64,000 nucleotides of DNA from Oceanobacillus alkalisoli (GCF_021556485.1 NZ_JAKGBW010000009.1:62001-126000), one strand, 5' to 3'. Shown: positions 1 through 10,120, counted from the stretch's first letter. The notes: generated by a model from the letters alone, not told the origin. Numbers and translations: made by a program.

Positions 1-1124
1 GGCGACAAGATTGCTTTGATTCTGCTAACGGTCCCATCTTTTGCCGTCGACGGGAAGGCGAGGAAGCTTTTTCCGCCTGGTGATAATACCGCACCGCGGA
101 CAAAATCGACTTGCCCGCCCGTTCCTGAAAAATGCATCGTCCCCATTGACTCTGCACAAACTTGGCCGAAGAAATCTATTTCAATCGCAGAATTGATCGA
201 CATGAAACTCGGAATCTGCCTAATGATACTTGGATCATTGATATATTGGATCGGCAGCATCGTTAATGCTTCATTTTCGTGAATAAAATCATATACCCGC
301 TTGGAACCGAAGGCAAAAGATGCAACGGTTTGCCCGCGATGCAAAGTCTTCTTCTCATTTGTAACCGCTCCTGCATCAATTAATTCAACCATACTTTCGG
401 TTAACATTTCTGTATGGATGCCGAGATCCCGCTTTTCCCGTAATGCAAGCCCTACTGCATCCGGAATAGCGCCAATCCCAAATTGAATGACGGATTCATC
501 TGGTATTTCTTCAGCAATATAGCTTGCAATCTGCTTGCTCACCTTATCCAGTTCAGGACGCGGGTAATCAGGCAGCTTCACATGATTCTCACACAATGCT
601 TCCACATCGGAAAGATGCACGACAGGTCCTGTCACGGAGCGGGGAATATGGTTATTCACTTCCAGGTAAATACGCTTCGCCTTCTTAAGTAATGCCTCAC
701 TAAGAGCTGCAGAAGGACCAGTACTGAAATTTCCGAATTCATCCATTGGGGCAACCGCAAGAAAAATTGCATCTATTTGGTTCTGTTCCCCAATTAAAGA
801 CGGCATATCACGGAAATAGGATGGCATCACATCAGCAATTCCTTGGTTAACAGCCTTTCTGGCAAAACCGCCGGAAAACCAAGAAACTCCAGTTATTCCC
901 GGATACTCCTCGCTGTAAGCACCCATCGGCAACCAATCCAAAAGCGTATGATAATATACATCGGCCAAGTCTTTTTCCCCTACATGTTCATCAAGCGCAG
1001 CAATAATCCCGGGAGGTGCCGAAAGACCGATATCAGAGCCGCAAACCCAGCCTGACTCGACGTGCTGGGCTATTTTCTCCGGTGTCGTCTTCTTCGCTTC
1101 GTACGGTGTCACGTAATCATTCAT
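1..1124 (-). CDS. Acetyl-CoA hydrolase / 4-hydroxybutyrate CoA-transferase family protein (3' end cut by window edge)
   Basis: The 374 codons visible from the ATG at 1122-1124 encode a class I CoA-transferase that moves CoA between acyl-CoA and a carboxylate. Translation shows the N-terminal segment KKTTPEKIAQHVESG, a central QFGIGAIPDAVG motif, and in the C-terminal half SAIEIDFFGQV followed by HFSGTGGQVDF, as in 4-hydroxybutyrate CoA-transferases and acetyl-CoA hydrolases. The family is usually about 430 residues, so some 55 residues lie outside the window. A GAAAGGA ribosome binding site precedes the start. It lies 35 bp downstream of rlmN on the same strand and may be read from the same transcript. 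A second, longer family member sits at 13727-15247. The acyl substrate cannot be read from the sequence. Confidence 0.85.
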   Translation of the reverse strand, partial: MNDYVTPYEAKKTTPEKIAQHVESGWVCGSDIGLSAPPGIIAALDEHVGEKDLADVYYHTLLDWLPMGAYSEEYPGITGVSWFSGGFARKAVNQGIADVMPSYFRDMPSLIGEQNQIDAIFLAVAPMDEFGNFSTGPSAALSEALLKKAKRIYLEVNNHIPRSVTGPVVHLSDVEALCENHVKLPDYPRPELDKVSKQIASYIAEEIPDESVIQFGIGAIPDAVGLALREKRDLGIHTEMLTESMVELIDAGAVTNEKKTLHRGQTVASFAFGSKRVYDFIHENEALTMLPIQYINDPSIIRQIPSFMSINSAIEIDFFGQVCAESMGTMHFSGTGGQVDFVRGAVLSPGGKSFLAFPSTAKDGTVSRIKAILS

Positions 1125-1159
1125 CTGCTTTGTAATCCTTTCTTCAGATTAGTTTCAGA

Positions 1160-2236
1160 CTATACCGCTTTGTTCTTTTTCGTTTTTGCAATTTGCTTAC
1201 TTCTTAATTGACCGCATGCTGCATCAATATCTGCGCCGTTTTCCCAGCGCACTCCACTATTGATGCCACCTGCTTTCAATGTTTGGTGGAATTCCTGAAT
1301 CGTATCGACATGGCTTCTTTCATACTGAATATGCTCATCGACCTTGTTATACGGAATCAAGTTCACATAAGCTAAATGACGGTGGTTATAAAGAAGCTTG
1401 ACGAGTTCCTTTGCTTCCTTTTTGTGGTCATTGACATCTTGTAGCATAATATATTCATATGTTATGCGGCGGTTTGTTTTCTCAAGATAATAATCAACGG
1501 CCTTCATAAGCTTCTCAATTGGAAATGCTCGGTTGATTTTCATAATTTGCGTACGCAGTTCGTCATTCGGAGCGTGCAAGGATATAGCAAGATTCACTTG
1601 GATTCCTGTATCGGCAAACTCATAAATCTTATGAGCAAGCCCGCTTGTTGAAACGGTAATATGACGGGCACCGATGTTCAAGCCCTTATCATCGTTTACA
1701 ATATAAAGGAAATCCATTAAGTTATTAAAGTTATCTAATGGCTCACCTATCCCCATGACAACGATATGACTGACCCGTTCGTCCTTCCCTTTCAAGTCAA
1801 GATTCTTCTGAACATGCATAATTTGTTCAACGATTTCTCCACCTGTTAAATCCCGGCTCTTCCGGAGCAATCCGCTTGCACAGAAGGAACAGCCGATATT
1901 ACAGCCGACCTGCGTCGTCACACAGACAGAAAGTCCATAATCAAAGCGCATGAGAACCGTTTCAATTACATTTCCATCTGCAAGCTTAAAGAGATATTTA
2001 ACCGTTCCATCTTTTGATTCCTGTCTAACTTCCTCTTCTAATGTTGATAAGTCATAGTTTTTTTCCAATAATTGAATGGTTGTTTGGTTAACATTGGACA
2101 TGTCAGAAAACTGGTTCACTCGTTTCTTATATATCCAGTCCCATACTTGATTTGCGCGAAAACGCTTCTCGCCATTTTCGATTAGCCAATCTTCCAGTTG
2201 CTTAAATGTTAATCCATAAATGGATTTTTTTGCCAT
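1160..2236 (-). CDS. rlmN: Dual-specificity 23S rRNA A2503 / tRNA A37 C2-methyltransferase RlmN
   Basis: This 358-residue radical SAM enzyme methylates C2 of adenosine 2503 in 23S rRNA and, in known homologues, A37 of some tRNAs. The cluster motif is visible as CNIGCSFC, followed by the family sequence [11 protein letters not shown] and, further on, HITVSTSGL. Near the C-terminus [22 protein letters not shown] holds the RlmN signature, where the second of two redox cysteines would lie. Length matches the family (about 360). The ATG start is preceded by a GGGGAAA ribosome binding site. It is followed on the same strand by the CoA-transferase at 1-1124; upstream lies a repeat-rich gap. Confidence 0.95.
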   Translation of the reverse strand: MAKKSIYGLTFKQLEDWLIENGEKRFRANQVWDWIYKKRVNQFSDMSNVNQTTIQLLEKNYDLSTLEEEVRQESKDGTVKYLFKLADGNVIETVLMRFDYGLSVCVTTQVGCNIGCSFCASGLLRKSRDLTGGEIVEQIMHVQKNLDLKGKDERVSHIVVMGIGEPLDNFNNLMDFLYIVNDDKGLNIGARHITVSTSGLAHKIYEFADTGIQVNLAISLHAPNDELRTQIMKINRAFPIEKLMKAVDYYLEKTNRRITYEYIMLQDVNDHKKEAKELVKLLYNHRHLAYVNLIPYNKVDEHIQYERSHVDTIQEFHQTLKAGGINSGVRWENGADIDAACGQLRSKQIAKTKKNKAV

Positions 2237-2410
2237 GATGTTTCCCCATTTCTTTTACTTTTCCTTCCTTAATCTTACTTTAATCCGTCTATAGTAGCAA
2301 ATCGAATTCTCAGCTTTAAGCGGATAAGTGGACGGCATTTATTCAAAAGATTATCCTTTATAGTAATGACTCCATTTTTGCAACCTGCACAAACTAAGTG
2401 TACCTTTATG

Positions 2411-2844
2411 ATGATTGCTTTCATTCAGCGTAAGTGTCCTGCGCATTCACTAGTTTAGATCACTAATCGCCGTTCAGTTGCCCGGTGGACGGATGCGCAT
2501 CCTAAGGGCACGGCCTCAGCGTCCTCGGAAGAAGGGCACTTCCTGCGGGGTCTTCGGACACGTGCTTTTCCCGTAGGAGTCACCGTCCCCCGGGCAACTG
2601 AACTGGTTAGATGATTCTATAAATAGAGATTTTCCATCACGATAAGCATTAAACTCCTGGAATATTAAACAGTGATCTAAATTCGGCCTATGCTGGGAGC
2701 AGTCCAGACACCTCGAGACTCCTGCGGGAGGATAGGCTTGGTGAGACCCCTTAATGCTCAGCAGGTGCGACAGGTGTCTGGACTGCGGACCTCCAGGAGA
2801 AAGTTTCGGAGTTACGCTCACTTCTGCTGAATGAAAGCAATCAT
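2411..2844. repeat. Family A mosaic repeat, copy 1, with terminal inverted repeats
   Basis: The left end 2411-2434 and right end 2821-2844 are inverted copies matching at 22 of 24 positions (core ATGATTGCTTTCATTCAGC). Inside are two nested inverted pairs: GTTCAGTTGCCCGG at about 2472 against CCCCCGGGCAACTGAAC at about 2588, and GCAGTCCAGACACCTCGAG at about 2699 against AGGTGTCTGGACTGCGG at about 2772. It fills the 670-bp gap between rlmN and the next gene. No transposase is encoded. Related copies lie at 39757-40272 and 40921-41380, with a decayed piece near 23412-23505. Confidence 0.8.
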
Positions 2845-2907
2845 CAGGTTGAATAGATTTGTTTTAGTTGTGAAAAATAGAGTACTGAGATTAAAGGAGT
2901 GAGTTGG

Positions 2908-3924
2908 TTGAAACATGAACATGCTAAAAATTTTAATAAAATCCCTTTGTCTGTACTAGACCTTGCACCAATTCGCCAAGGTTCAAATGCAGAGGAATCG
3001 TTTAAGGAAAGTGTGGAACTTGCCAGGCACGTTGAAAAGTTAGGCTTTAACCGTTACTGGCTAGCTGAGCATCATAATATGCCGGGGATTGCTAGTTCGG
3101 CGACATCTGTCTTGATTTCTCATATCGCCGGGAATACGAATTATATGCGTGTTGGAGCCGGGGGCGTTATGCTGCCAAACCATGCAACGCTTGTCGTCGC
3201 TGAACAGTTCGGCACGCTTGAGTCCCTCTTCCCGGGAAGGATCGACCTTGGACTTGGCCGAGCGCCTGGAACCGACCAAGCGACAGCCTTTGCTCTAAGA
3301 CGAACCCTGAATGCAGGACCAGAGGAATTTCCAATGCAAGTAAATGAATTACAGGATTATTTTTCTGACGAGCCGAAAACAAATATCCGGGCTGTTCCTG
3401 GCCAGGGACTGAATGTTCCAATCTGGCTGCTTGGCTCCAGCGACTTTAGCGCAAGGCTTGCTGCCCATAAAGGACTGCCTTTCTCCTTTGCAAGTCATTT
3501 CGCACCAGCTTACACGGTTCCAGCATTAAAGCTTTATCGGGATAACTTCGAAGCTTCTGATGTGTTAGAGAAGCCATATGCGATGGTTGGTGTCAACGTG
3601 ATTGCAGCAGATACAAACGAAGAAGCAGAGTATCTGGCAAGCTCCCAGTATATGCAATTCCTTGACTTGCGCCGCGGGAAAACAAGAAAACTCCAGCCAC
3701 CAATTGAAAGCATGGATAGCGTCTGGTCTCCAATGGAAAAAGCTGCCGTCTATGAATCGCTTGATCCACGCACAACGATTGTCGGGGATAAAGATACGAT
3801 CAGAAAGGGTCTCATCGCATTCCAAGAAGAAACTGGGGCAGATGAGATCATTATCGGATCACAGATTTTCCACCTGAAAGATCGATTACGTTCGTATGAA
3901 ATTGTGGCTGATTTATTCGATTAG
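2908..3924 (+). CDS. LLM-class flavin-dependent oxidoreductase (luciferase-like monooxygenase, YceB type)
   Basis: A 338-residue TIM-barrel protein of the bacterial luciferase superfamily, expected to use reduced FMN (or F420 in other lineages) to oxidise a small substrate. Typical segments are [14 protein letters not shown] near the N-terminus, [12 protein letters not shown] with the conserved histidine pair, [13 protein letters not shown], and [14 protein letters not shown]. Length fits the YceB-like group. I chose the TTG at 2908 because GGAG at 2896-2899 lies 8 bp before it; the in-frame GTG at 2899 would overlap that site. It stands alone between repeats, so context does not suggest a substrate. 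Confidence 0.9.
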   Translation: MKHEHAKNFNKIPLSVLDLAPIRQGSNAEESFKESVELARHVEKLGFNRYWLAEHHNMPGIASSATSVLISHIAGNTNYMRVGAGGVMLPNHATLVVAEQFGTLESLFPGRIDLGLGRAPGTDQATAFALRRTLNAGPEEFPMQVNELQDYFSDEPKTNIRAVPGQGLNVPIWLLGSSDFSARLAAHKGLPFSFASHFAPAYTVPALKLYRDNFEASDVLEKPYAMVGVNVIAADTNEEAEYLASSQYMQFLDLRRGKTRKLQPPIESMDSVWSPMEKAAVYESLDPRTTIVGDKDTIRKGLIAFQEETGADEIIIGSQIFHLKDRLRSYEIVADLFD

Positions 3925-3927
3925 TAA

Positions 3928-4130
3928 GAACAAAGGCGCAAGCGCCCGTTTAGCAACGTACAAACTGGAGCACTCCGTAATGAGATAAAGGAAACACAAC
4001 GAACGATAGTGAGTTGATGTTGACTTATCGATTGGAGGAGTGTGAAGTTTGCTAGTTGCTGGGCGCTGGAGCCGGACGTGGCTAGCCCTGGATATCAAGT
4101 TATCCACAACATTTTTATTTTATAACTTCA
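3928..4130. repeat. Family C mosaic repeat, copy 1
   Basis: Begins three bases after the stop codon of the monooxygenase with AAAGGCGCAAGCGCCCGTTT and runs through GTTGCTGGGCGCTGGAGCC to an AT-rich end. Nearly the same sequence recurs at 52586-52845. Related modules lie at 11311-11523, 12425-12640 and 13342-13572. There is no open reading frame of merit. Confidence 0.7.
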
Positions 4131-4145
4131 AAAATTTAATCAAAA

Positions 4146-4194
4146 AAATTGGGGCATAGCTTTCCGTTAAAGCAGAAAGTTATGTCCCAATTTT
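4146..4194 (-). terminator. Terminator of the mrp operon
   Basis: Arms 4148-4164 and 4174-4190 pair over 17 bp (ATTGGGGCATAGCTTTC against GAAAGTTATGTCCCAAT, one mismatch) just beyond the mrpG stop codon, followed on the minus strand by TTTTTTT. Confidence 0.85.
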
Positions 4195-4576
4195 AATTCG
4201 TATTATCTTCCTCTAATTCTTCTTTCTTCCCATGAATAACATCTTTCAAATCATCTTCAACCGTAATATCCGCCAACTTGACTTTTTTCCGGTAAGCCGC
4301 TCTCGTAACCAAATGCCCGGAGACTGGAGCAGTCAGGAACACAAAGGCAATCCCTAAGACAAGGCGCACACTGAAGTAATCCTGACTTTCAAGAATATAG
4401 ATCAGTGCACCTGTCAGGGTAAGCAGTACACCTAGCGTTGAGCTCTTGGTCGCTGCGTGAGAACGGGTGTAGACATCAGGAAATCGAATCAGTCCGATTG
4501 CACTAATAACAGCAAATAATGAACCGATAAAAATCAAGATGGCACCGATATACTCAATTATCACGCTTACGTTCAA
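4193..4576 (-). CDS. mrpG: Na+/H+ antiporter subunit MrpG
   Basis: Small last subunit (127 residues) of the Mrp complex, which exchanges cytoplasmic Na+ for external H+. Three hydrophobic helices are visible. The family motif LIRFPDVYTRSHAATKSST sits near residue 35, and the charged C-terminal tail is typical. A TTG at 4574-4576 is chosen because GAGAGGGG lies about 8 bp before it; the in-frame GTG at 4583-4585 abuts that site. The gene overlaps the end of mrpF by 23 bp, so the two are probably translationally coupled. Confidence 0.93.
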   Translation of the reverse strand: MNVSVIIEYIGAILIFIGSLFAVISAIGLIRFPDVYTRSHAATKSSTLGVLLTLTGALIYILESQDYFSVRLVLGIAFVFLTAPVSGHLVTRAAYRKKVKLADITVEDDLKDVIHGKKEELEEDNTN

Positions 4577-4838
4577 TGATAACACCCCTCTCTATGTACT
4601 TCGTGAAGGAAATCGTACTAATAAATGCCAGGATGGCAAGTACGAGAATTACTTCCAAGAATGCACGAGTATTGAGGAGAATTGAAATAATCGCAAGTGA
4701 AGAAACGATTTGAACACCAATCATATCAAGAGACAAGACGCGGTCTGGTAAACTCGGCCCAATAATGATACGGATGAGGGTAATGGCGATCGCCACTCCG
4801 AATAATATGAGCGATGTAACTAGCAATGTATTAATCAT
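4554..4838 (-). CDS. mrpF: Na+/H+ antiporter subunit MrpF
   Basis: A 94-residue membrane protein with three predicted helices. The family segment GPSLPDRVLSLDMIG lies between helices 1 and 2 and the tail is basic. It is the sixth gene of the mrpA-G operon. Its ATG (4836-4838) overlaps the TGA of mrpE, giving tight coupling. MrpF is needed for a functional complex in studied bacilli. Confidence 0.93.
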   Translation of the reverse strand: MINTLLVTSLILFGVAIAITLIRIIIGPSLPDRVLSLDMIGVQIVSSLAIISILLNTRAFLEVILVLAILAFISTISFTKYIERGVIIERKRDN

Positions 4839-5320
4839 CAGCGCGTCACCTCCATAATTGCTTTTTCAAACGTGTACAAGGATTTGAGCAGCATCTCTTT
4901 TGATTCTTCCAGATCCATGCCGTGAATGTATAGGTAGTCTTCTTCCGGAGCAACCTCCATCACTACTGAACCCGGCGTGAGCGTAAGAAGTAATGAAATT
5001 GCCGTGATTTCCCACTCCCCCCGCATTTGTGTCTCATATTTGAAAATACCTGGTTTATACGTTACTTTCGGACTTAAAATATGCTTCAACACCCAGATAC
5101 TCGATGAAAATGTCTCACGGATAAAGATAAGTATTAACTTAAATAAAGCCCATGGGCGAGCGAGATAGAACCGCTCCCCGAATAATCGGTGCATCAGGAA
5201 TACGATTCCGATTCCGACAATATATCCGAAAACGAATGTAGTGAATTGCAATTCGTATTCGTCACTAATAAATACCCATAATATCGCAATAAATACATTT
5301 AGAAAAAATTGTGCTGGCAT
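4838..5320 (-). CDS. mrpE: Na+/H+ antiporter subunit MrpE
   Basis: A 160-residue membrane protein of the MrpE family: two N-terminal helices, then a soluble domain with the conserved stretch ITAISLLLTLTPGSVVMEV and the motif LYIHGMD. The start ATG follows GAGGAG by about 10 bp. A 60-bp gap separates it from mrpD, the widest within the operon, and the sequence there shows no terminator. MrpE supports assembly and activity of the antiporter. Confidence 0.93.
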   Translation of the reverse strand: MPAQFFLNVFIAILWVFISDEYELQFTTFVFGYIVGIGIVFLMHRLFGERFYLARPWALFKLILIFIRETFSSSIWVLKHILSPKVTYKPGIFKYETQMRGEWEITAISLLLTLTPGSVVMEVAPEEDYLYIHGMDLEESKEMLLKSLYTFEKAIMEVTR

Positions 5321-5380
5321 CCATCGTCAGCTCCTCTTTTAACTGTTGCCTATAGCCGCTTGCTACAGGCAGCAATCTAA

Positions 5381-6856
5381 TTACTCTAATACAGCATCAA
5401 TATAAATTTGCGGGTTGAGCAAGGTGTTGGCTGCATCTGCTACGTAGGGGGCAAAATATTCTGCTCCGATTCCAAACGTAAACATGAGTGCGGTCAGTAA
5501 TCCAAATGAAACAATCCAGCCCCTTTTCATTGGTACTTCATCATCAAAACTAATAATCGTCTCTCCCCAAAAGCTGTTCAAGAAAATCCGTAAGAGGGAG
5601 TAAAGTACAAAGATACTGGAAATGAAGGCAAGTGCAAGCAGAACATAAGAGCCTGCTTCAATTGCTCCTTGACCAACTAGTACTTTTCCGATAAAACCAC
5701 TGAGCGGCGGTACTCCGGCTAAGGATAGCATGACGATAAAGAACATCCAGCCAAATGCCGGATAGTTACGGATTAATCCACTCATATTATCGAGTCGTTT
5801 CTCTCCTGTCACGGTAATCATCGTACCGGCAAGCAGGAAGAGCAGGGATTTCGCAACCATGTCATGCATCAGGTAATAAACCGCACCTTCCAATGCTTCC
5901 TGCGTCATCACAGCAAGCCCGACTAGTATAAAGCCAACCGCAATAATAACGTTGTACGCAACGATTTGCCGGATATCTTTATAGGCAATCGCTCCAATAC
6001 TACCCATAACGAGAGTCAGACCAGCTAAAATTCCTATTATCGTATGGGTAATCTGCGGTTCATGGTAAAAGATCAACGTGAACACGCGGATCATGACGTA
6101 AATTCCTACCTTCGTCAGTAACCCTCCGAACAAAGCTGCAATAGCAGTCGGTGGTGCACTGTACGAACCCGGCAGCCAAAAGTATAGAAGGAGCCCGGAT
6201 TTCAAAGCGAAAACGATCAAGAACACGAGACTCGTTACCGTAAGCAATGGCGTTTGTCCTGATTCACTGATTAACACTGAAATATGCGCCATATTCAACG
6301 TCCCGAGCTGTGCATACAAATACGCGATAGCAACAAGGAAAAACCAAGAAGAGATAATATTGATGACAACATACTTAAGTGATTCCCTTAGCTGCATCCT
6401 TTTTCCACCGAGGACAATCAACACATATGATGCAAGCAGCATAATCTCAAAGTTTACATAGAGGTTAAAGATATCGCCTGTTAAAAAGGATCCGTTAACA
6501 CCTGCAAGGAGGAAATTAACAAAGGAGTAGAAATACATATTCTCAATTTTCTCGCCGATCGAGGAAAATGCATAAATTAAACAAATTAAAGTTACGATAC
6601 TAGCGACAGTCACAAGAATGACTGCAAAGGAATCCGCTACAAACAGAATACCAAACGGCGGTTCCCAGCCTCCAAAATCAAGCCGGATAATGCCATCCGT
6701 TTGAATCCAGTGGAGCATGTACATGCTCGTTCCAATAGTAGCCAATAGCCCCAAAACGGTTATTACCCGTTGTGTTTTTATATAAGGTCTTAAAAAGATT
6801 AGAATAATGCCGAGCATAATTGGAAGAGCCATCGGCAGTACAATAATATTATTCAT
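5381..6856 (-). CDS. mrpD: Na+/H+ antiporter subunit MrpD
   Basis: A 491-residue polytopic protein homologous to the proton-pumping ND4/NuoM/NuoN subunits of complex I. Visible family features are the FVNFEIMLLASYVLIVLGG segment with a helix glutamate, KSGLLLYFWLPGSYSAPPTA with the functional lysine, and YYLMHDMVAKSLLFLLAG with a histidine and lysine on the proton path. I start at the ATG at 6854-6856, preceded by GAGGTAG. The upstream in-frame ATG at 6925 would run 77 bp into mrpC. The chosen start overlaps the mrpC stop by 8 bp. Confidence 0.95.
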   Translation of the reverse strand: MNNIIVLPMALPIMLGIILIFLRPYIKTQRVITVLGLLATIGTSMYMLHWIQTDGIIRLDFGGWEPPFGILFVADSFAVILVTVASIVTLICLIYAFSSIGEKIENMYFYSFVNFLLAGVNGSFLTGDIFNLYVNFEIMLLASYVLIVLGGKRMQLRESLKYVVINIISSWFFLVAIAYLYAQLGTLNMAHISVLISESGQTPLLTVTSLVFLIVFALKSGLLLYFWLPGSYSAPPTAIAALFGGLLTKVGIYVMIRVFTLIFYHEPQITHTIIGILAGLTLVMGSIGAIAYKDIRQIVAYNVIIAVGFILVGLAVMTQEALEGAVYYLMHDMVAKSLLFLLAGTMITVTGEKRLDNMSGLIRNYPAFGWMFFIVMLSLAGVPPLSGFIGKVLVGQGAIEAGSYVLLALAFISSIFVLYSLLRIFLNSFWGETIISFDDEVPMKRGWIVSFGLLTALMFTFGIGAEYFAPYVADAANTLLNPQIYIDAVLE

Positions 6857-7190
6857 ACTTACTACCTCGCAATTCTTCCATGTTATCCGTTCCAAGCGTC
6901 TGGTAAGCACGATATGCAAGTACAAGCACGAGTGCCGTCACCGCAAAGCTGATTACAATCGATGTTAAAATTAATGCTTGCGGAAGCGGATCAACAAATG
7001 TGCTAATATCTTCATCTCCCAAAATCGGTACATTACCCGTTTTCAGGCCACCCATCGTTATAATTAATAAATGTGCGGCGTGGGAATAAACGGCTGTTCC
7101 GAGAATGACACGGATCACACTTTTCGATAGAACAAGATAAGTCGCAATCGTGACTAAAACGCCGGTTAGGATGATCATCAATGTTTCCAT
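6849..7190 (-). CDS. mrpC: Na+/H+ antiporter subunit MrpC
   Basis: A 113-residue membrane protein of the NuoK/MrpC family with three helices. The motif DPLPQALILTSIVISFAVTA near residues 68-87 is characteristic, with the conserved PLPQALVLTAIVI-type segment. It starts at ATG 7188-7190, 3 bp after the mrpB stop, and overlaps mrpD at its end. It acts in the membrane as part of the antiporter. Confidence 0.94.
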   Translation of the reverse strand: METLMIILTGVLVTIATYLVLSKSVIRVILGTAVYSHAAHLLIITMGGLKTGNVPILGDEDISTFVDPLPQALILTSIVISFAVTALVLVLAYRAYQTLGTDNMEELRGSKYE

Positions 7191-7193
7191 AAC

Positions 7194-7616
7194 CTACACA
7201 TCCTCACTAATACTTAAGATAATCGTAATTACAACACCGACTACCGCAAACGAGACACCAGCTTCAAATATCGTCACAGTCGACAGTTCAACTTCACCGA
7301 AGAACGGAACTTCAAAATAATCAAAGCTTTGAGTAAGAAACGGCACATCAAATACAAATGCACCGAAGCCCGTCCCGACTGCCAAAAACGCTCCGAATGC
7401 AGCAATTTTTTTGAAGTCGATAGGTATTCCCTTGCGAATCGTATCCATATCGTACACAAGAAACAGGAGTACAAATGCAGCTGCAAGAACAAGTCCTGCA
7501 ATAAACCCGCCTCCTGGGCTGTTATGCCCAGCGAAAAACAGGTAAACAGCCAAGGTCAGGATAATAAATACAGAGATCTTCGTAACGGTTCTTAAAATAA
7601 CGTTATTGATTTTCAA
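7194..7616 (-). CDS. mrpB: Na+/H+ antiporter subunit MrpB
   Basis: A 140-residue protein with four predicted helices and the family motif AGHNSPGGGFIAGLVLAAAF after helix 1. A TTG start at 7614-7616 is preceded by a strong GGGGGGAT ribosome binding site and lies inside the last codons of mrpA (14-bp overlap). MrpB resembles the C-terminal domain of MrpA and contributes to the ion path of the complex. Confidence 0.94.
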   Translation of the reverse strand: MKINNVILRTVTKISVFIILTLAVYLFFAGHNSPGGGFIAGLVLAAAFVLLFLVYDMDTIRKGIPIDFKKIAAFGAFLAVGTGFGAFVFDVPFLTQSFDYFEVPFFGEVELSTVTIFEAGVSFAVVGVVITIILSISEDV

Positions 7617-10014
7617 GCTTATCCCCCCGCTTTCCTGCCTTCAATTTAATAATGGAATACACTCCAAGTCCGGCAATGAGGAGCACGACAACTTCAAGCA
7701 TCGTATCAAATCCACGGAAGTCACTTAAAATCGTATTTACGATGTTGCGACCGCCTGCAAGTTCATAAGAATTCTCGAAGTATGTCGAAATCCGTTCAAA
7801 CAAACGATTATTTTGAACTGCCAAAGCAACGACAGTGAAGGTTGCACCAACACCTATTGATACGAACAATTTCGACATATTTATTCTTCTTGTCTCTTTT
7901 TCCCGTTTCCATTCCGGTAAGAAATAATAAGCAACAAGGAAGAGAACAGTCGTTACCGTCTCAATAACCATCTGTGTTAGCGCGAGGTCTGGGGCCCGGA
8001 AAATAACGAAAAAGAGTGCAACCCCATAACCCAGTACACTGTTTAGGAGAATTGCTGTAAGACGAGATTTTGCAAACAGGATGGAAACAGCTGCAATAAT
8101 CAAGGTCATTGCGATAATCCATTCAAAAGTCGAAATCTCCGCATTACCCGAAATCGTAAAGTCATACGACCCAGTCAAGATAAAGGCTCCGGCAACAAGC
8201 ACAATGAAAAACAGATAAATATACATCATATAATGACGCAGTAAACCTGTCATATAGCCATTCGTAAACGTTCTTGAAAATTTCACACCCTGTTCGAGCG
8301 TGAAGTTATACAAGGAATTCAGCGACCAACCTGTTGGGAATATCGCATAAATCCAGCGCCAGGCTTTCGGGAAGGAATAAAGCAAGATACCAAGGACAAT
8401 GACACCAATCGTCATCCATAGCGCTGTATTAAGTCCGTGCCAAGCTGATATCTTAACACCTAAGTCCACTTCTGCCGCAAGCGTCGGAAACACACTTTCC
8501 ACCGCTGGACGGATAATATAATTCCCAAGCACATTCGGCATGAAGAAAATAAGAACGACAAACGCTGCTAAAATAACCGGAGAAATAAGCATTCCGCCTG
8601 GACCTTCACTAGCCGGTCTTTCCAAACGCTCTTCCCTGTATGGCCCAAGAAACGTCTGAAATACAATAATCATGCTATAGACAAAGGTGAAAATACTTGC
8701 CACCCATGCAAGAATCGGAATCAAATTACCGATTGTATCCATATGAAATAGTCCAAGCTCGGTAATATCAACAGCTGCCTGGAAGAACATTTCTTTACTC
8801 AAGAACCCATTGAATGGAGGCAGTCCTGCCATAGAAAAGCTACCGATTAGGGAAATAGTGAAGGTAATCGGCATAATCGTAGCCAAGCCACCAAGTCTCC
8901 TAATATCTCGTGTCCCCACTTCATGGTCAACGATTCCAACTACCATGAATAGTGCACCTTTAAAGGTCGAATGGTTTACAAGATGAAACAACGCAGCAAA
9001 AGTAGCCTGTGAGTAGAATACGGATTCGGTTGAATAACCGAAGTTAAGAGCAACAGAGCCCATCCCGAACATGCTCATAATCATTCCGAGCTGACTGACC
9101 GTCGAAAATGCAAGGAGCGCTTTCAGGTCAGTTTGCCGCACTGCCTGGAAGGAACCCCAGAACAACGTGAACAACCCTACTCCAGTCACTACCCAGAACC
9201 AAATCCCATCACCGCCAAATACAGGTGTAAAACGGGCAACTAAATAAATTCCCGCTTTTACCATTGTTGCAGAGTGCAGATATGCACTTACCGGCGTCGG
9301 CGCTTCCATCGCATCCGGCAGCCAGATATGGAATGGGAACTGGGCAGACTTTGTAAACGCCCCTAATAAGATGAGCAGCATTGCCGGTACAAACAAGCCG
9401 TGATCCGTCATACCCGGCATGATTTGAATAACCTCCCGCACACTCATCGTCCCAGTCATCGAATAGATCATCAGAAATCCAACAAGCATTCCGAAACCAC
9501 CACTTACCGTAATAAGCAATGATTTCTGTGCTCCTTCCCGTGAACGTTTCCGCTGATACCAGAATGCAATTAAGAGGAAGGAAGAAATACTCGTCAATTC
9601 CCAGAACACATAAAGCCCCATCATGTTATCAGAGAGGACGACACCAAGCATCGCACCCATAAACAACATTAAATAAGTGTAAAAGTGACCCAACTGTTCA
9701 TTTTCAGACAAATAATAAATCGAATAGAGGATCACGAGTGTTCCGATCCCCGTAATAAGTAAAGCTAAAATTAAGCTAAGCCCATCCAAATAAGTGGTAA
9801 AGTTAATACCATAGGAAGGAATCCAGGATATGGTATGCAAAAAAGTCTTGCCATTCGCTATCTGAGGTATATAAGTCAAAAGATAGATAAATAATGATAC
9901 AGCAACGATCATCGGTAATAGTCCGATATGTAGCCGTGATCCTTTTTTATAGAATAGGGGAATAAATATTGCAGCTAAAAAGGGTATGAGTACAATGAAA
10001 TTCAACGTTCCCAA
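7603..10014 (-). CDS. mrpA: Na+/H+ antiporter subunit MrpA
   Basis: The largest Mrp subunit (803 residues), homologous at its N-terminus to ND5/NuoL. The complex-I-like core contains FWELTSISSFLLIAFWYQR with the conserved glutamate, PFHIWLPDAMEAPTPVSAYL with the lipid/proton region, and FHLVNHSTFKGALFMVVG with histidine and lysine. The C-terminal third adds the MrpA-specific DUF4040 and MrpB-like helices (FRAPDLALTQMVIETVTT). I use the TTG at 10012-10014 because TTGGAGG lies 7 bp before it; the in-frame TTG at 10032 would sit upstream of that site. It is the first gene of the mrpA-G operon. Confidence 0.95.
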   Translation of the reverse strand: MGTLNFIVLIPFLAAIFIPLFYKKGSRLHIGLLPMIVAVSLFIYLLTYIPQIANGKTFLHTISWIPSYGINFTTYLDGLSLILALLITGIGTLVILYSIYYLSENEQLGHFYTYLMLFMGAMLGVVLSDNMMGLYVFWELTSISSFLLIAFWYQRKRSREGAQKSLLITVSGGFGMLVGFLMIYSMTGTMSVREVIQIMPGMTDHGLFVPAMLLILLGAFTKSAQFPFHIWLPDAMEAPTPVSAYLHSATMVKAGIYLVARFTPVFGGDGIWFWVVTGVGLFTLFWGSFQAVRQTDLKALLAFSTVSQLGMIMSMFGMGSVALNFGYSTESVFYSQATFAALFHLVNHSTFKGALFMVVGIVDHEVGTRDIRRLGGLATIMPITFTISLIGSFSMAGLPPFNGFLSKEMFFQAAVDITELGLFHMDTIGNLIPILAWVASIFTFVYSMIIVFQTFLGPYREERLERPASEGPGGMLISPVILAAFVVLIFFMPNVLGNYIIRPAVESVFPTLAAEVDLGVKISAWHGLNTALWMTIGVIVLGILLYSFPKAWRWIYAIFPTGWSLNSLYNFTLEQGVKFSRTFTNGYMTGLLRHYMMYIYLFFIVLVAGAFILTGSYDFTISGNAEISTFEWIIAMTLIIAAVSILFAKSRLTAILLNSVLGYGVALFFVIFRAPDLALTQMVIETVTTVLFLVAYYFLPEWKREKETRRINMSKLFVSIGVGATFTVVALAVQNNRLFERISTYFENSYELAGGRNIVNTILSDFRGFDTMLEVVVLLIAGLGVYSIIKLKAGKRGDKLENQ

Positions 10015-10120
10015 AATCAAACCTCCAATCAAAATTCACCTGATGATTGCCCAAAACATACAGGATTTTCTTAAGAAACATGCCAGTTTTGTTTTATATA
10101 TGAAGTTATATCATGATACC

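Noticed and set aside
2516-2821. 101-codon frame inside the family A repeat
   Set aside because: It has no ribosome site, lies wholly within a palindromic repeat, and similar frames in the other copies are not conserved as protein.
3928-4130. Insertion sequence
   Set aside because: No transposase frame or consistent terminal repeats; the sequence is one of a dispersed non-coding family.
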